From positions 1-36,409 of the forward strand of contig JABSQX010000014.1 of the NCBI GenBank assembly GCA_013215615.1: a DNA stretch of 36,409 nt, in the 5' to 3' direction. This DNA is from Myxococcales bacterium (lineage in GTDB: Bacteria > Myxococcota_A > UBA9160 > SMWR01). Both the position numbers and the translations under genes were made by a program. Positions 7,437-15,579 of this stretch are shown here, piece by piece; positions within the stretch are counted from its first letter, which is position 1; each line of letters begins with the position of its first letter. Below the pieces are notes generated by a model that ran no database searches, had not been told where the DNA came from, and saw only the letters and a program-made list of their open reading frames with translations.

Positions 7437-8240
7437 ATGTCCGAGATCCAGGCCGAATTCGAGCTCTCTGGCCGCACCGCCATCGTCACCGGAGGGGGCG
7501 TGGGAATCGGACGCGCCACGGCCGCGATGCTCGCAGAGGCGGGCGCCCGGGTGGTGGTCGCCGATCGCGACCGCGAAACGGGCGAACGAACCGCTGCGGA
7601 GATCGCCGAGGCGGGTGGGCTCGCGGAGTTCCGCGCCGTGGATGTCTCCCAGCGGCTCGAGGTGGATGCACTGGTGGAGGCGACCCAGAGTGCCCACGGA
7701 CGCATCGATGTCATGGTCAACAACGCGGGCATCATCAGCGACGCGCCTTTTCTCGAGATCTCCGAGGAGGATCTCGATCGCGTTCACGCCGTCAACTTCA
7801 AGGGTGTCTTCTTCGGCTGCCAAGCGGCCGGCAGGGTGATGGTGGACCAGGGCTCCGGGAGCATCGTGAACCTCGCCTCCGGGGCGATCGACGTGGCGAC
7901 CCCCACCCTCGTCCCCTACGCGACCTCCAAGGCCGCCGTCGCCCAGTTGAGTCGCAGCGTGGCGGTGGAACTGGGGCCCTTCGGTGTCCGCGTCAATGCC
8001 GTGGCGCCCGGTTTCATCGATACCCCCATGAACGAGCGGCACGCCTCGGGTCCCGATGGACGCCTCGACCCGAAGAAGCATGGCGAGGTGCTGGCCGCGC
8101 GCGCCACGATGTCTCCCCTGGGCCTCACCGGAGAGCCACGGGACATCGCGTTGGCGGTTTTGTACCTGGCTTCGGACGCCGGGCGATTCATGACCGGTAC
8201 GGTTCTGCGACCCAACGGTGGAGCCACCATGCCCTGGTAA
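7437..8240 (+). CDS. short-chain dehydrogenase/reductase (SDR)
   Basis: 267-residue classical SDR that would oxidise or reduce an alcohol/ketone with NAD(P)(H). TGGGVGIG (18-25) is the cofactor-binding motif, NNAG (95-98) stabilises the fold, and the catalytic set Asn120, Ser148, Tyr161 and Lys165 (YATSK) is complete. Asp43 after strand two (VVVADRD) suggests NAD(H) preference. The C terminus ends with the usual TVLRPNGGATM. ATG 7437 is preceded by GGGAGGG. It converges on the alpha/beta hydrolase gene with a 10-bp gap. The substrate is not evident; FabG-like and steroid-dehydrogenase-like members share these features. Confidence 0.92.
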   Translation: MSEIQAEFELSGRTAIVTGGGVGIGRATAAMLAEAGARVVVADRDRETGERTAAEIAEAGGLAEFRAVDVSQRLEVDALVEATQSAHGRIDVMVNNAGIISDAPFLEISEEDLDRVHAVNFKGVFFGCQAAGRVMVDQGSGSIVNLASGAIDVATPTLVPYATSKAAVAQLSRSVAVELGPFGVRVNAVAPGFIDTPMNERHASGPDGRLDPKKHGEVLAARATMSPLGLTGEPRDIALAVLYLASDAGRFMTGTVLRPNGGATMPW

Positions 8241-8250
8241 CGGGGCGCGC

Positions 8251-9156
8251 TCAGCCCTGGGGCTGTTCGCCACTCCGGGCATCCAGGAATTCGACCACGT
8301 GGTGCGCAACTCGCTCCGGCCGTTCGGGCAAGAGAGCGTGGCCCGCGTTGGGGATCTCGACGACGCGTACACGCTCGGGAAAGGCCTGTCTCAGCAGTTC
8401 CGCGTTGCCCGGGGGGGCAAGCACGTCGTCGCCCGGCTGCAGGACCAGGATCGGCGCGCCTCCCGCGTCCCACCAACTCTCCACCGGAGTCTGGGAGGTG
8501 GCGCGTGTCTGGATGAGCAGGGTCGACGGGTACCAGCCGCTCACCCAGTGATCGGGGACGGGGTTGTCGCCGGCGAAGAAAGCGCCCTGGATGACGGGGA
8601 CCCGCACGGAATCGGGCAAGGCTGCGGCGAAGATGGTCTCGAAGGCCTTCTCGATGTCGATCTCGGGAGGCACGCGGCCGCCGGCGGCCAGCAACAGGGT
8701 GGCGCGCACCCGCTCCGGGAAAGCGCTGGCGAAAGCTCGGGCGACCCGGTTCCCGAAGGCGTGGCCCAGCACGAAGACGCGGGTCTCCGAAGCAGGGCCC
8801 ACCGCGTCGACGACGGCGGCCACGTTCGCGGCGAGATCGTGGAGCGAGACCTCGGGGTCGGAGATGGGATCGCTGTCGCCAACGCCCGGCGCTTCGATGG
8901 CGAGGCTCCGGTAGCCGGCCGCGCTTAATTCGGCGATGAGTTCGTTGAAATCACTCGCCGAGCGGCCCGCGCTGGCTAGCATCACCACGGTCGGTCCCCG
9001 GCCACTGAGCGAATAAGCGACGCGGCGGCCCTCGACCTGCACGCTGCCGGCTTCGCCGGCCAACGGTCGTGCGGCGTCGAAGCTCAAGAAGCTATAGACG
9101 CCAAGCGCCAATGTGGCAGTTACGAGAAGCAAAGCGCAGCGGATCAGCCATCGCAC
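8251..9156 (-). CDS. alpha/beta-hydrolase-fold protein lacking the nucleophilic serine
   Basis: 301-residue alpha/beta hydrolase with an N-terminal hydrophobic segment (about 4-24) that acts as a membrane anchor or uncleaved signal. The fold is recognisable: PTVVMLASAGRSASDF with the oxyanion region, AIEAPGVGDSD, the elbow VLGHAFGNR, an acid in LQPGDD (243/244) and the catalytic-type His273 in NAGHALLPE. In the elbow the usual G-x-S-x-G is GHAFG, so Ala133 replaces the nucleophile; the codon is clearly GCC. Acid and histidine remain. It may be a non-hydrolytic member or use other chemistry. GTG 9156 has a GGAGAGAG-type ribosome site. It is divergent from the LLM gene at 9297. Confidence 0.85.
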   Translation of the reverse strand: MRWLIRCALLLVTATLALGVYSFLSFDAARPLAGEAGSVQVEGRRVAYSLSGRGPTVVMLASAGRSASDFNELIAELSAAGYRSLAIEAPGVGDSDPISDPEVSLHDLAANVAAVVDAVGPASETRVFVLGHAFGNRVARAFASAFPERVRATLLLAAGGRVPPEIDIEKAFETIFAAALPDSVRVPVIQGAFFAGDNPVPDHWVSGWYPSTLLIQTRATSQTPVESWWDAGGAPILVLQPGDDVLAPPGNAELLRQAFPERVRVVEIPNAGHALLPERPERVAHHVVEFLDARSGEQPQG

Positions 9157-9296
9157 GTTGGGTATCTCTCTCCGCGGTGGGCCGCCAGTCTGCGGCAGGC
9201 GCTCGTCGGGAGGCCAGCGTAGACTCCGCGGCGCCCGGCGGTTTCGGGCAGCGGTCGGTGGGCCTTGCAGGGCGGCTGGGCGAAGGAGTGCAGGGC

Positions 9297-10328
9297 GTGG
9301 ATTTCGGCCTGATGAGCCTGGGCGATCACCTGCCCGATCCCCACAGCGGCGGCTTCGAGCTCGACCAGGCCGGGCGGCATCGCAGCTTCGTCGAGCAGGC
9401 TGTTCTCGCCGAAGCGCTGGGCTTCTATTCCGTCCACCTGGGCGAGCATCATTTCAGCGATTATATCCTGGCCTCGCCCCCGGTCGTGCTGGCGGCCATC
9501 GCGGAGCGCACACGGAGCCTGCGCCTTTCCACCGCGGTCACGCTGGCGACCCATCTCGATCCGCTCCGTCTCGCGGAGGACTACGCGACCCTCGACCTGC
9601 TCTCGGGAGGGCGGCTCGAGATCGTGATGGGGCGGGGGGGCTTCACGCGCGCCTACGAGGTCTTCGGCCAGTCGCTCGCGGACTCCCGGGCGATCTACGA
9701 CGAGTCCGTCGCCCTTGTGAAACGGGTCCTCGAGGAGGAGGCGGTGACCTGCACGCCCCGCTTTCGCCCGCCGCTGCGCGAGGTGACCGTGCAGCCGCGC
9801 CCGCTGCAGCGTCCGCATCCACCCATCTGGATCGCGGCGGGGAGTTCCGACGCCTCCTTCGACCTGGCCGCCGACCTGGGCCTGCACCTGATGGTGCCTA
9901 CCATCTTCGGTCCGGCCGCGCACTTCAGCGCGCGGGTTTCTCGTTACCGCCAGCGCATCGCGGCCGCGGGGCACGCGCCCGAGCGGGCGCGCGTGGCGAC
10001 CAGCGTCCACACCTACGTGTGCAGGGACTCCCAGGACGCCAAGACTTTCTGGCGGCCCTACTACGCGAACTACCTCGACTGGCTGGCGGGTGTGCTGCGT
10101 GACCAGAAGGAGGGACCCGAGGTCGAAACCGACGTCGAGAGCTTGATCGATGGCCCCGCGATGTGCGGGAGCCCCGCGCAGGTGGTCGACCAACTCGGCG
10201 CGCTCGCAGACGAGTTGCAGATGGATCTGCACCTGGCGATGTTCGACCTGGGCGGGCTCCCCGAGGCCGAGCTGCGGCGCTCCATCGAACTCTTCGGCAC
10301 GCGGGTGATGCCTGAGTTCGGCGCGTAG
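9297..10328 (+). CDS. LLM-class flavin-dependent oxidoreductase (luciferase-like)
   Basis: 343-residue TIM-barrel protein of the bacterial luciferase-like superfamily, using FMN or F420. The N terminus VDFGLMSLGDHL, the GFYSVHLGEHHF motif, LRLSTAVTLATHLDPLRLAEDYATLD and GRLEIVMGRG are the family hallmarks. HPPIWIAAGSS marks the later barrel strands. The start is set at GTG 9297 because AAGGAG sits at 9282-9287. A longer frame to 9069 would run into the divergent gene and has arginine-rich, unlikely sequence. The EHHF motif and the middle insertion suggest an alkanal- or alkane-monooxygenase-like FMN subgroup. No partner reductase is adjacent. Confidence 0.9.
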   Translation: MDFGLMSLGDHLPDPHSGGFELDQAGRHRSFVEQAVLAEALGFYSVHLGEHHFSDYILASPPVVLAAIAERTRSLRLSTAVTLATHLDPLRLAEDYATLDLLSGGRLEIVMGRGGFTRAYEVFGQSLADSRAIYDESVALVKRVLEEEAVTCTPRFRPPLREVTVQPRPLQRPHPPIWIAAGSSDASFDLAADLGLHLMVPTIFGPAAHFSARVSRYRQRIAAAGHAPERARVATSVHTYVCRDSQDAKTFWRPYYANYLDWLAGVLRDQKEGPEVETDVESLIDGPAMCGSPAQVVDQLGALADELQMDLHLAMFDLGGLPEAELRRSIELFGTRVMPEFGA

Positions 10329-10361
10329 TCGCAAAGGCCGGCTTTCTCGACGTCGCCGATT

Positions 10362-11183
10362 CTAAGCTTGGTCGCTGTCCCGCGTGGCCCGGCTGCCCTG
10401 GCTCGTGACGCTGCGATTCCAGGCGTCGACCCTCGGGTCGCGGCGGGCGGTGGCATTGGAGATTTCGGAGAACTCCTGGAGCTGCGTGCGGCCCATCAGC
10501 TCGACGGCCCGGTTGAGCACCGCCTTGCTCTCGGCGAGTAGATCCACCGGCACCTCGCAGAGGCTTCGCGTCAAGATCTCGACCTCGTCGTCCAGACGTG
10601 CTTCGGGCAGTGCCATCAGCGCGAGGCCGATGCGTTCGGCGGTGCGCCCGTCGATGGCGTCCCCGGTGAGCAGCATCCGCTTGGCCCACTGGAGACCCAG
10701 GTGGTAGATCGCCATCGCGGAGTCCGGCAGGCCCGTGCCAATTCGAATCGAGGGGAAGTGGAAGCGGCACTCCTCGGAGGCCAGCACGATGTCCGCATTG
10801 AGGGCGATCTCGAGCCCCCAGCCCACGCAGTGGCCGTGGGCCCGGACGATGACGGGCTTGCGGAGGTTCCAGAGCTTCGTCCAGTGCAGTGCGGCGGCGC
10901 GGATGCGGGCGGCATCCGCCTCGTGGCCGAACTCGCCGTGGTGGCGCGCCATATCCTCGAGGTCGACCCCCGCGCAAAAGGCCCGGCCGTTGCCTCGGAT
11001 GACCACGGCGTGCAGCGAGGCATCGGCCTCCGCGCGGTCCAGTGCCTTCGCGAAGGCCGTCTGCATCGAAAAGGTGACGGCATTCAGTTTCTCGGGGCGA
11101 TCGAGGGTGATGGTGGCCACGCCTTCCTCGGCGCCGTAGAGGACGTGCGGATCACCGTCGAGGGCTTGCTGGGATTCGCTCAC
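10362..11183 (-). CDS. enoyl-CoA hydratase/isomerase (crotonase) family protein
   Basis: 273-residue crotonase-fold protein acting on an acyl-CoA. ITLDRPEKLNAVTF is the N-terminal signature, GRAFCAGVDL (66-75) forms the oxyanion-hole region, and GHCVGWGLEIALNADIVLAS (117-136) carries the first catalytic-type glutamate, Glu125. The second catalytic Glu of true hydratases (in QPE) is replaced here by Ser145 in FPSIRIG, so simple hydration is doubtful. An isomerase, hydrolase or lyase of the same fold is possible. Its GTG start overlaps the stop of the upstream LLM gene by four bases (GTGA), so the two are translationally coupled and probably act on the same substrate. Confidence 0.9.
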   Translation of the reverse strand: MSESQQALDGDPHVLYGAEEGVATITLDRPEKLNAVTFSMQTAFAKALDRAEADASLHAVVIRGNGRAFCAGVDLEDMARHHGEFGHEADAARIRAAALHWTKLWNLRKPVIVRAHGHCVGWGLEIALNADIVLASEECRFHFPSIRIGTGLPDSAMAIYHLGLQWAKRMLLTGDAIDGRTAERIGLALMALPEARLDDEVEILTRSLCEVPVDLLAESKAVLNRAVELMGRTQLQEFSEISNATARRDPRVDAWNRSVTSQGSRATRDSDQA

Positions 11184-12100
11184 GTGCGTGCCCTGCCGAC
11201 CCCCGCGATCTGCTTGCGCACGTCGGCGAGGCGCCCGTAGGAGTCGAGTACGGCGCCGGGCTCGTCGAGGAAGTGCCGGACGATCACGTCCGAGAAACCC
11301 GCCGCTGCCAGTTCCGTGAAGCCTTCCGCGACCTCGTCGATGGTCCCCACGATCACGCAGCGGGGATCGACGCCGGGGCCGGCCCGTTCGAGGGCGGGCC
11401 GAACGCGTTGTTCGAGATCTCCCGCGCTTTCCGCCACGTGGATGTTACGGCGGATGGGGGTCGAGCGCGGGGTGCGAGCGTGGCTCTCGCACTGCTCGAG
11501 ATAGGCGTCGAGCTGCGCTGCGGCTTCGGCGAGCGGGACGTTGGGTCCTGGGAGCCAGGCGTCGGCCAGCCGCGCGGCGCGCTCGATGGCGACGGGAGCT
11601 TCGGCCCCGATCCAGTATTCCACGGGCTCCGCGGGGATGGGGTGGATCGCGATCGGTGCCCCGCCGGCGCTTCGCGGCGTCGCCTCGCCGGCAAGCAGGC
11701 GCTGCAGAAGTTCGAAGCGCCACTCGAACTCGGCTCCCCGCTTTCTCGGATCGGCGCCCATGGCGCGAAATTGCGCGGGATCCGCGCCCACGCAGCACTG
11801 GGCGATGAATCGCCCCGGGGTGAGGGACGCCAGCGTGCCGATCTGTTCGGCGAGCAGGACCGGGTCCCAGAGGGGCAGCAGGAAGAGTGCGCCGGCGGGC
11901 GCCTCTCCCCACTCCGCGAGGAGGCGGCCGAGCATGGGGACGTTCTGGAAGTAGGGGGCCGGGGTGGCGTGGTGGTCGCCCACGAAGAGGGAGTCGAGCC
12001 CCGCCGCGCGGGCCGCCGCGGCGCGTTCGATCATCCCGCGCGCCCCGTCGCGAGCATTCCCGGGCGGGTAGAAGCTCCGGATCGAGGCCCCTATGCGCAT
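11180..12100 (-). CDS. LLM-class F420/flavin-dependent oxidoreductase
   Basis: 306-residue luciferase-like TIM-barrel enzyme. MRIGASIRSF begins strand one, AAGLDSLFVGDHH is the cofactor-proximal motif, and DPVLLAEQIGTLASLTPGRF matches the family core. It is short for an FMN monooxygenase and looks closer to the F420-dependent Mer/MSMEG-type group, though that is inferred. It is first in a two-gene unit with the crotonase, sharing GTGA at the junction. That pairing suggests oxidation of a CoA ester or its precursor followed by crotonase chemistry. It is divergent from the GST gene at 12330 across about 230 bp. Confidence 0.88.
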   Translation of the reverse strand: MRIGASIRSFYPPGNARDGARGMIERAAAARAAGLDSLFVGDHHATPAPYFQNVPMLGRLLAEWGEAPAGALFLLPLWDPVLLAEQIGTLASLTPGRFIAQCCVGADPAQFRAMGADPRKRGAEFEWRFELLQRLLAGEATPRSAGGAPIAIHPIPAEPVEYWIGAEAPVAIERAARLADAWLPGPNVPLAEAAAQLDAYLEQCESHARTPRSTPIRRNIHVAESAGDLEQRVRPALERAGPGVDPRCVIVGTIDEVAEGFTELAAAGFSDVIVRHFLDEPGAVLDSYGRLADVRKQIAGVGRART

Positions 12101-12329
12101 CCGGGAATCCGATCTCGCTTCGGAGGCGGCTTCTCGTCGCGCCGGTGCGCGGATTGCGGGTGGGGAGCGGCCACGGCAGGGGCGAGGTTAGCGGAAGCGC
12201 GGGGCAGGGCGTTACGGTCGCCGACCGCGCCCCGCGCGGCAGGGGTCCGCGGGGAGTCCCCCGGTGCTGCCGCGCGTCTTCCCGGATAGCATGGAGCCGG
12301 CGGAGAGTTCCGTCCGAGGAGGTTCTGCG

Positions 12330-13013
12330 ATGGCCCTGATCCTGTACGGTGCACCGCTCTCCCCCTTCTACCGGAAGGTGGAGATGCTGTTGGGCGAGAA
12401 GGGCGTTCCCTTCCAGCCCGAAGTTGTGAACATCCTGCCCATGCCGGACTGGTTCAAGGAAATCAGTCCCGCCCACCGCATTCCCGTTTTGCGGGACACC
12501 GAGGTGGGCGAGGAAGGGGTTCCCGGCACGATCCCGGATTCCTCGGCGATCTGCGCCTACTTGGAGCAGAAGTACCCGGAGCCCGCGTTCTATCCCAAGG
12601 AGCCCTTCCAACTGGCACGGGCGCTCTGGTACGAGGAGTACGCGGACAGCGAGATGGCCGGTGCCATCGGCATGGGGATCTTCCGGCCCATCATGTTCCC
12701 CCGCTTCGCGGGCAAGGAGCCCGACGTGGACACCGCCCGGAAGACCTGGCAGGAGAAACTCCCGCGCTATTTCGACTACCTCGAGGGGGAAATCAGCGGG
12801 CGCGAGTTCCTGGTGGGAGACGCTCTCTCCATCGCGGACATCGCGGTGGGCTGCCAGCTCATCAACTTGTCGCTGGTGGCGGGGCTGCCCGATGCCGCGC
12901 GCTGGCCCGCGCTGGTCGCCTATGCGGAGAAGCAGCTGGCACGGCCCAGCATCGCCTCGAACCTCGCCATTTGCCGAAAGATCGCCAAGGAGCCCTTCGA
13001 CCTCTCGAGTTGA
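12330..13013 (+). CDS. glutathione S-transferase family protein
   Basis: 227-residue GST. The thioredoxin-like N domain starts MALILYGAPLSPFYRKVEMLL, with Ser11 where the activating Ser/Tyr/Cys lies in many bacterial GSTs. It includes the cis-proline region HRIPVLRD and the glutathione-contacting DSSAICAYLEQKYP. The C domain is all-helical, with FLVGDALSIADIAVGCQL, the usual N-capping box. ATG 12330 follows GAGGAGG at 12316-12322. It begins a plus-strand run with the kinase-like and PhyH genes. The role may be detoxification or glutathione-dependent turnover of a pathway intermediate. Confidence 0.9.
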   Translation: MALILYGAPLSPFYRKVEMLLGEKGVPFQPEVVNILPMPDWFKEISPAHRIPVLRDTEVGEEGVPGTIPDSSAICAYLEQKYPEPAFYPKEPFQLARALWYEEYADSEMAGAIGMGIFRPIMFPRFAGKEPDVDTARKTWQEKLPRYFDYLEGEISGREFLVGDALSIADIAVGCQLINLSLVAGLPDAARWPALVAYAEKQLARPSIASNLAICRKIAKEPFDLSS

Positions 13014-13112
13014 GGCTCGCGCGCCTCAGGCTTCCTGAACACCCGGGGCCACGCGTGCCCGGTGGGTCGATGCCGGCGCGCCCAGCGCGATGCAAGAAAT
13101 GGAAGGGGATAG

Positions 13113-14183
13113 ATGGGGCAGGGGATTCCGCTCGTGGCCGGCGAGATCGACGCGGCCTGGCTCGAGGAGGCGCTCGCGGAGCGTCACCCGGGCGTGCGCG
13201 TCGCCGAAGCGACGCTTGTGGAGAGCCACGAGGCCACCAATGCTCATGCGCGTCTTTCCGTGCGTTACCGCGAGTCGTCAGGTGCGCCGGAAACGCTCTT
13301 CTGCAAGCTCCTCCCCAGCGAGTCCGTGCGACGCCAGGCCATCGCAGGGACCGGCATGGGACTTCGGGAGGCCCTCTTCTACGAACGGTTGGCGCCCCAA
13401 CTCGCGATGCGGGTGCCCGAGATCCACGGACTCCGCTACGACGAGGGGGATGGCGCCTTCGTGATCCTGATGGAGGATCTCGTCGCCGGGCACTGCACGA
13501 TCTCCGAGGGGCCCCAGAGCGTAGGCGTGGATGCCGCGGCTGCAGCCCTCGAGGACCTCGCGCAGCTGCACGTGCGCTTCGAAGATCCCGCCCGGCGCGA
13601 GCGCGAGGCGGGCTGGGTGCGCGAGCCCGATCCGCCCACCGACTACGCGACCACGCGTCTTCGATACGCGCTCACGCACCGCCGGGAGCGCCTCACGGAC
13701 GTCTTCGCGGAACTCGCACAGCTCTACATCGACGAGCGCGACGCGCTCCACGCCCTGTGGCACCCGGGACCCATGACGGTCATCCACGGCGACGCCCACA
13801 TCGGCAACCTCTTCGACGACGACGGCCGTACGGGCTTCCTGGACTGGGGGATCATCAACGTCAGCACGCCGCTGCGGGACGTCAGCTACTTCATGACGAT
13901 GTCGATGGATGTCGAGGAGCGCCGTGGAAACGAGGCGGAGCTGCTGCGCCACTACCTCGATCTGCGCGCCTCCCTGGGCGGCTCGGCGATCGACTTCGAC
14001 ACGGCCTGGCTCGCGCATCGCGTGCAGAGCGCCTACACGGTTCCCGCCTCGTGCCAGGTCGTGACCTTCCCCGAGGACGCCTCGCCGCGGCGACGCGTCT
14101 TCGCGGACGCCTTCCTGGCCCGGGCCGAGGCCGCGCTCGCAGATCTGGAAGTGCGGGCTGCGCTGCGGGAGGTGGGCGTGTAG
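13113..14183 (+). CDS. APH/choline-kinase-like phosphotransferase
   Basis: 356-residue protein kinase-like-fold enzyme of the aminoglycoside phosphotransferase/ecdysteroid-kinase-like group. Lys65 in FCKLLP is the likely ATP-anchoring lysine, FVILMEDL marks the hinge, and the catalytic loop VIHGDAHIGNLF (223-234) supplies Asp227 and Asn232. Asp244 in FLDWG binds metal. Such genes are common next to acyl-CoA dehydrogenases and steroid or lipid catabolic genes in mycobacteria and relatives, where they may phosphorylate hydroxylated lipids. The local setting (GST before, PhyH dioxygenase after, same strand) fits that, but the substrate is unknown. GGAAGGGGA precedes the ATG. Confidence 0.88.
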   Translation: MGQGIPLVAGEIDAAWLEEALAERHPGVRVAEATLVESHEATNAHARLSVRYRESSGAPETLFCKLLPSESVRRQAIAGTGMGLREALFYERLAPQLAMRVPEIHGLRYDEGDGAFVILMEDLVAGHCTISEGPQSVGVDAAAAALEDLAQLHVRFEDPARREREAGWVREPDPPTDYATTRLRYALTHRRERLTDVFAELAQLYIDERDALHALWHPGPMTVIHGDAHIGNLFDDDGRTGFLDWGIINVSTPLRDVSYFMTMSMDVEERRGNEAELLRHYLDLRASLGGSAIDFDTAWLAHRVQSAYTVPASCQVVTFPEDASPRRRVFADAFLARAEAALADLEVRAALREVGV

Positions 14184-14259
14184 GCGCCGCGCTCGTGACT
14201 TTCCGGCGAGTGGATGGAGGAGTACCCTCAATAGGCGACCGCTCATCGAGGAGGCGCCC

Positions 14260-15534
14260 ATGTCCGCCCAGGAAATTGCGCGAGACACCAACTTCGGGAC
14301 CTACCGGACCCAGGGGCTCCCGGCGGTGGACTTCGATGATTTCCACCGGCAGGAACTGCCGGCGCGGCTGGCGGGGGGGGTGAACGAGCAGGTGGCGTGG
14401 GACGTCGAGGGGCGCGCTCCCATCTCGATCGCGCTGCCAGACGGGCGCGCCTACACCTACGTGTGCGAGGGAGGCGCTGTCGGGATCCAAGCCGGTATCT
14501 CCGACCAGGCCCGCACGGTGATCGAGATCGTCGATCACGAATCCTGGCTCGACTATCTCTACGAGTTCCGCACGCGCTACGGGCTCCTGTACTCGAACGC
14601 CGTGCGCTTCATCGCGGGCGACTTCGACAGCTGGGACGACTGGGAGCCGGCGATCCGCTGCATGTACTCCGGGCGGCCCATCTACGACCCCGCCTCGGTG
14701 GACTTCCGCGACCGCGGCGGCGCTCCGCTGGATCTGCATCGGAGTTTCGAGCTTCATGACGATCCCGAGGAGATGAGCCACTTCCTGCGTACCACGGGCT
14801 ACCTGGTGGTTCGGCGGGCCTTCGAGACGAACTTCATCGACGCGCTTCGCGAGGAAGTGGAGCGCATCCGGGGAGAGGCCGTGGAGGGCGAGCTCAGCTC
14901 CTGGTGGTCGACGAACGAGAGCGGCGAGCGTTTTCCCTACCGCCTCACCTATCTCTCCGACAAGTCGGAACTCATCGCCGGGCTCTACGAGCATCCGCGC
15001 GTGACGTCGTTGATCGCGCTTGCCGGCGAGGAAGCGGTCCCGGTTCCCGATCGCATCGAAGGCATCCTGGCGGTCATCAAGCAAGCCGACATGCAGGAGG
15101 ATTCCACGGGTTTCGCGAACCTCCCCTACCACAGCGACTGCGGTTTCGGGGCCTGCCACCTCACCTGTCCCTGCGTGCTGGCGGGCATCCAACTCGACGC
15201 CGCCAACGCGGAGAGCTCCCAGTTGCACATGATGGCGGGGAGCTGGGGGAAGGCCTACCACAACCGGCCGTTGGACATCACGCCGGAGCGCTACCCGCTG
15301 GTGGCTATCGAGACGGAGCCCGGCGATGCCACGGTCCACTACGGCTGCGGGCTGCACGCGGGACCCCGGCCCACCGGCACCGAGCCGCGGCGCACTCTCT
15401 ACCTCCAGCACTACCACCCGCGCACCTTCGACCTGATCGGCGCCTACCAGGGGTACAACCAGATCATGCCGGGCTACGGGAAGGGCGAGATCCCCAACAT
15501 CGTCGAGATGCAGGATCTGCAAACCGAGGCCTAA
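14260..15534 (+). CDS. phytanoyl-CoA dioxygenase (PhyH)-family protein with extra N-terminal domain
   Basis: 424-residue protein. The C-terminal part (about 165-400) is a PhyH-type Fe(II)/2-oxoglutarate dioxygenase: TTGYLVVRRAFE at its start, His291 and Asp293 in PYHSDCG, distal His366 in CGLHAGP and the following arginines in EPRRTLYLQ. The N-terminal 160 residues are not part of that family. ISIALPDGRAYTYVCEGGAVGIQAG and AVRFIAGDFDSW look like an SCP2-type lipid-binding fold, but this is only a pattern match. A lipid-binding domain joined to a PhyH enzyme would suit a hydrophobic acyl or steroid substrate. GAGGAGG (14248-14254) sets the start. Last gene of the plus run, convergent with the MFS gene. 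Confidence 0.87.
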   Translation: MSAQEIARDTNFGTYRTQGLPAVDFDDFHRQELPARLAGGVNEQVAWDVEGRAPISIALPDGRAYTYVCEGGAVGIQAGISDQARTVIEIVDHESWLDYLYEFRTRYGLLYSNAVRFIAGDFDSWDDWEPAIRCMYSGRPIYDPASVDFRDRGGAPLDLHRSFELHDDPEEMSHFLRTTGYLVVRRAFETNFIDALREEVERIRGEAVEGELSSWWSTNESGERFPYRLTYLSDKSELIAGLYEHPRVTSLIALAGEEAVPVPDRIEGILAVIKQADMQEDSTGFANLPYHSDCGFGACHLTCPCVLAGIQLDAANAESSQLHMMAGSWGKAYHNRPLDITPERYPLVAIETEPGDATVHYGCGLHAGPRPTGTEPRRTLYLQHYHPRTFDLIGAYQGYNQIMPGYGKGEIPNIVEMQDLQTEA

Positions 15535-15543
15535 ACGCGGCGG

Positions 15544-15576
15544 AGCGCCGTTGCGGCGAAGCGCCGTCGCGGCGCT
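15544..15576. terminator. tandem hairpins between convergent genes, possible bidirectional terminator
   Basis: Two near-identical hairpins stand side by side in the 45-bp gap between convergent genes: CGCCG-TTG-CGGCG, then AGCGCCG-TCG-CGGCGCT (15560-15576, seven perfect pairs). Neither has a run of T on either strand, so classic intrinsic termination is not supported. They may still stall polymerase or protect the 3' ends. Confidence 0.45.
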
Positions 15577-15579
15577 GCC

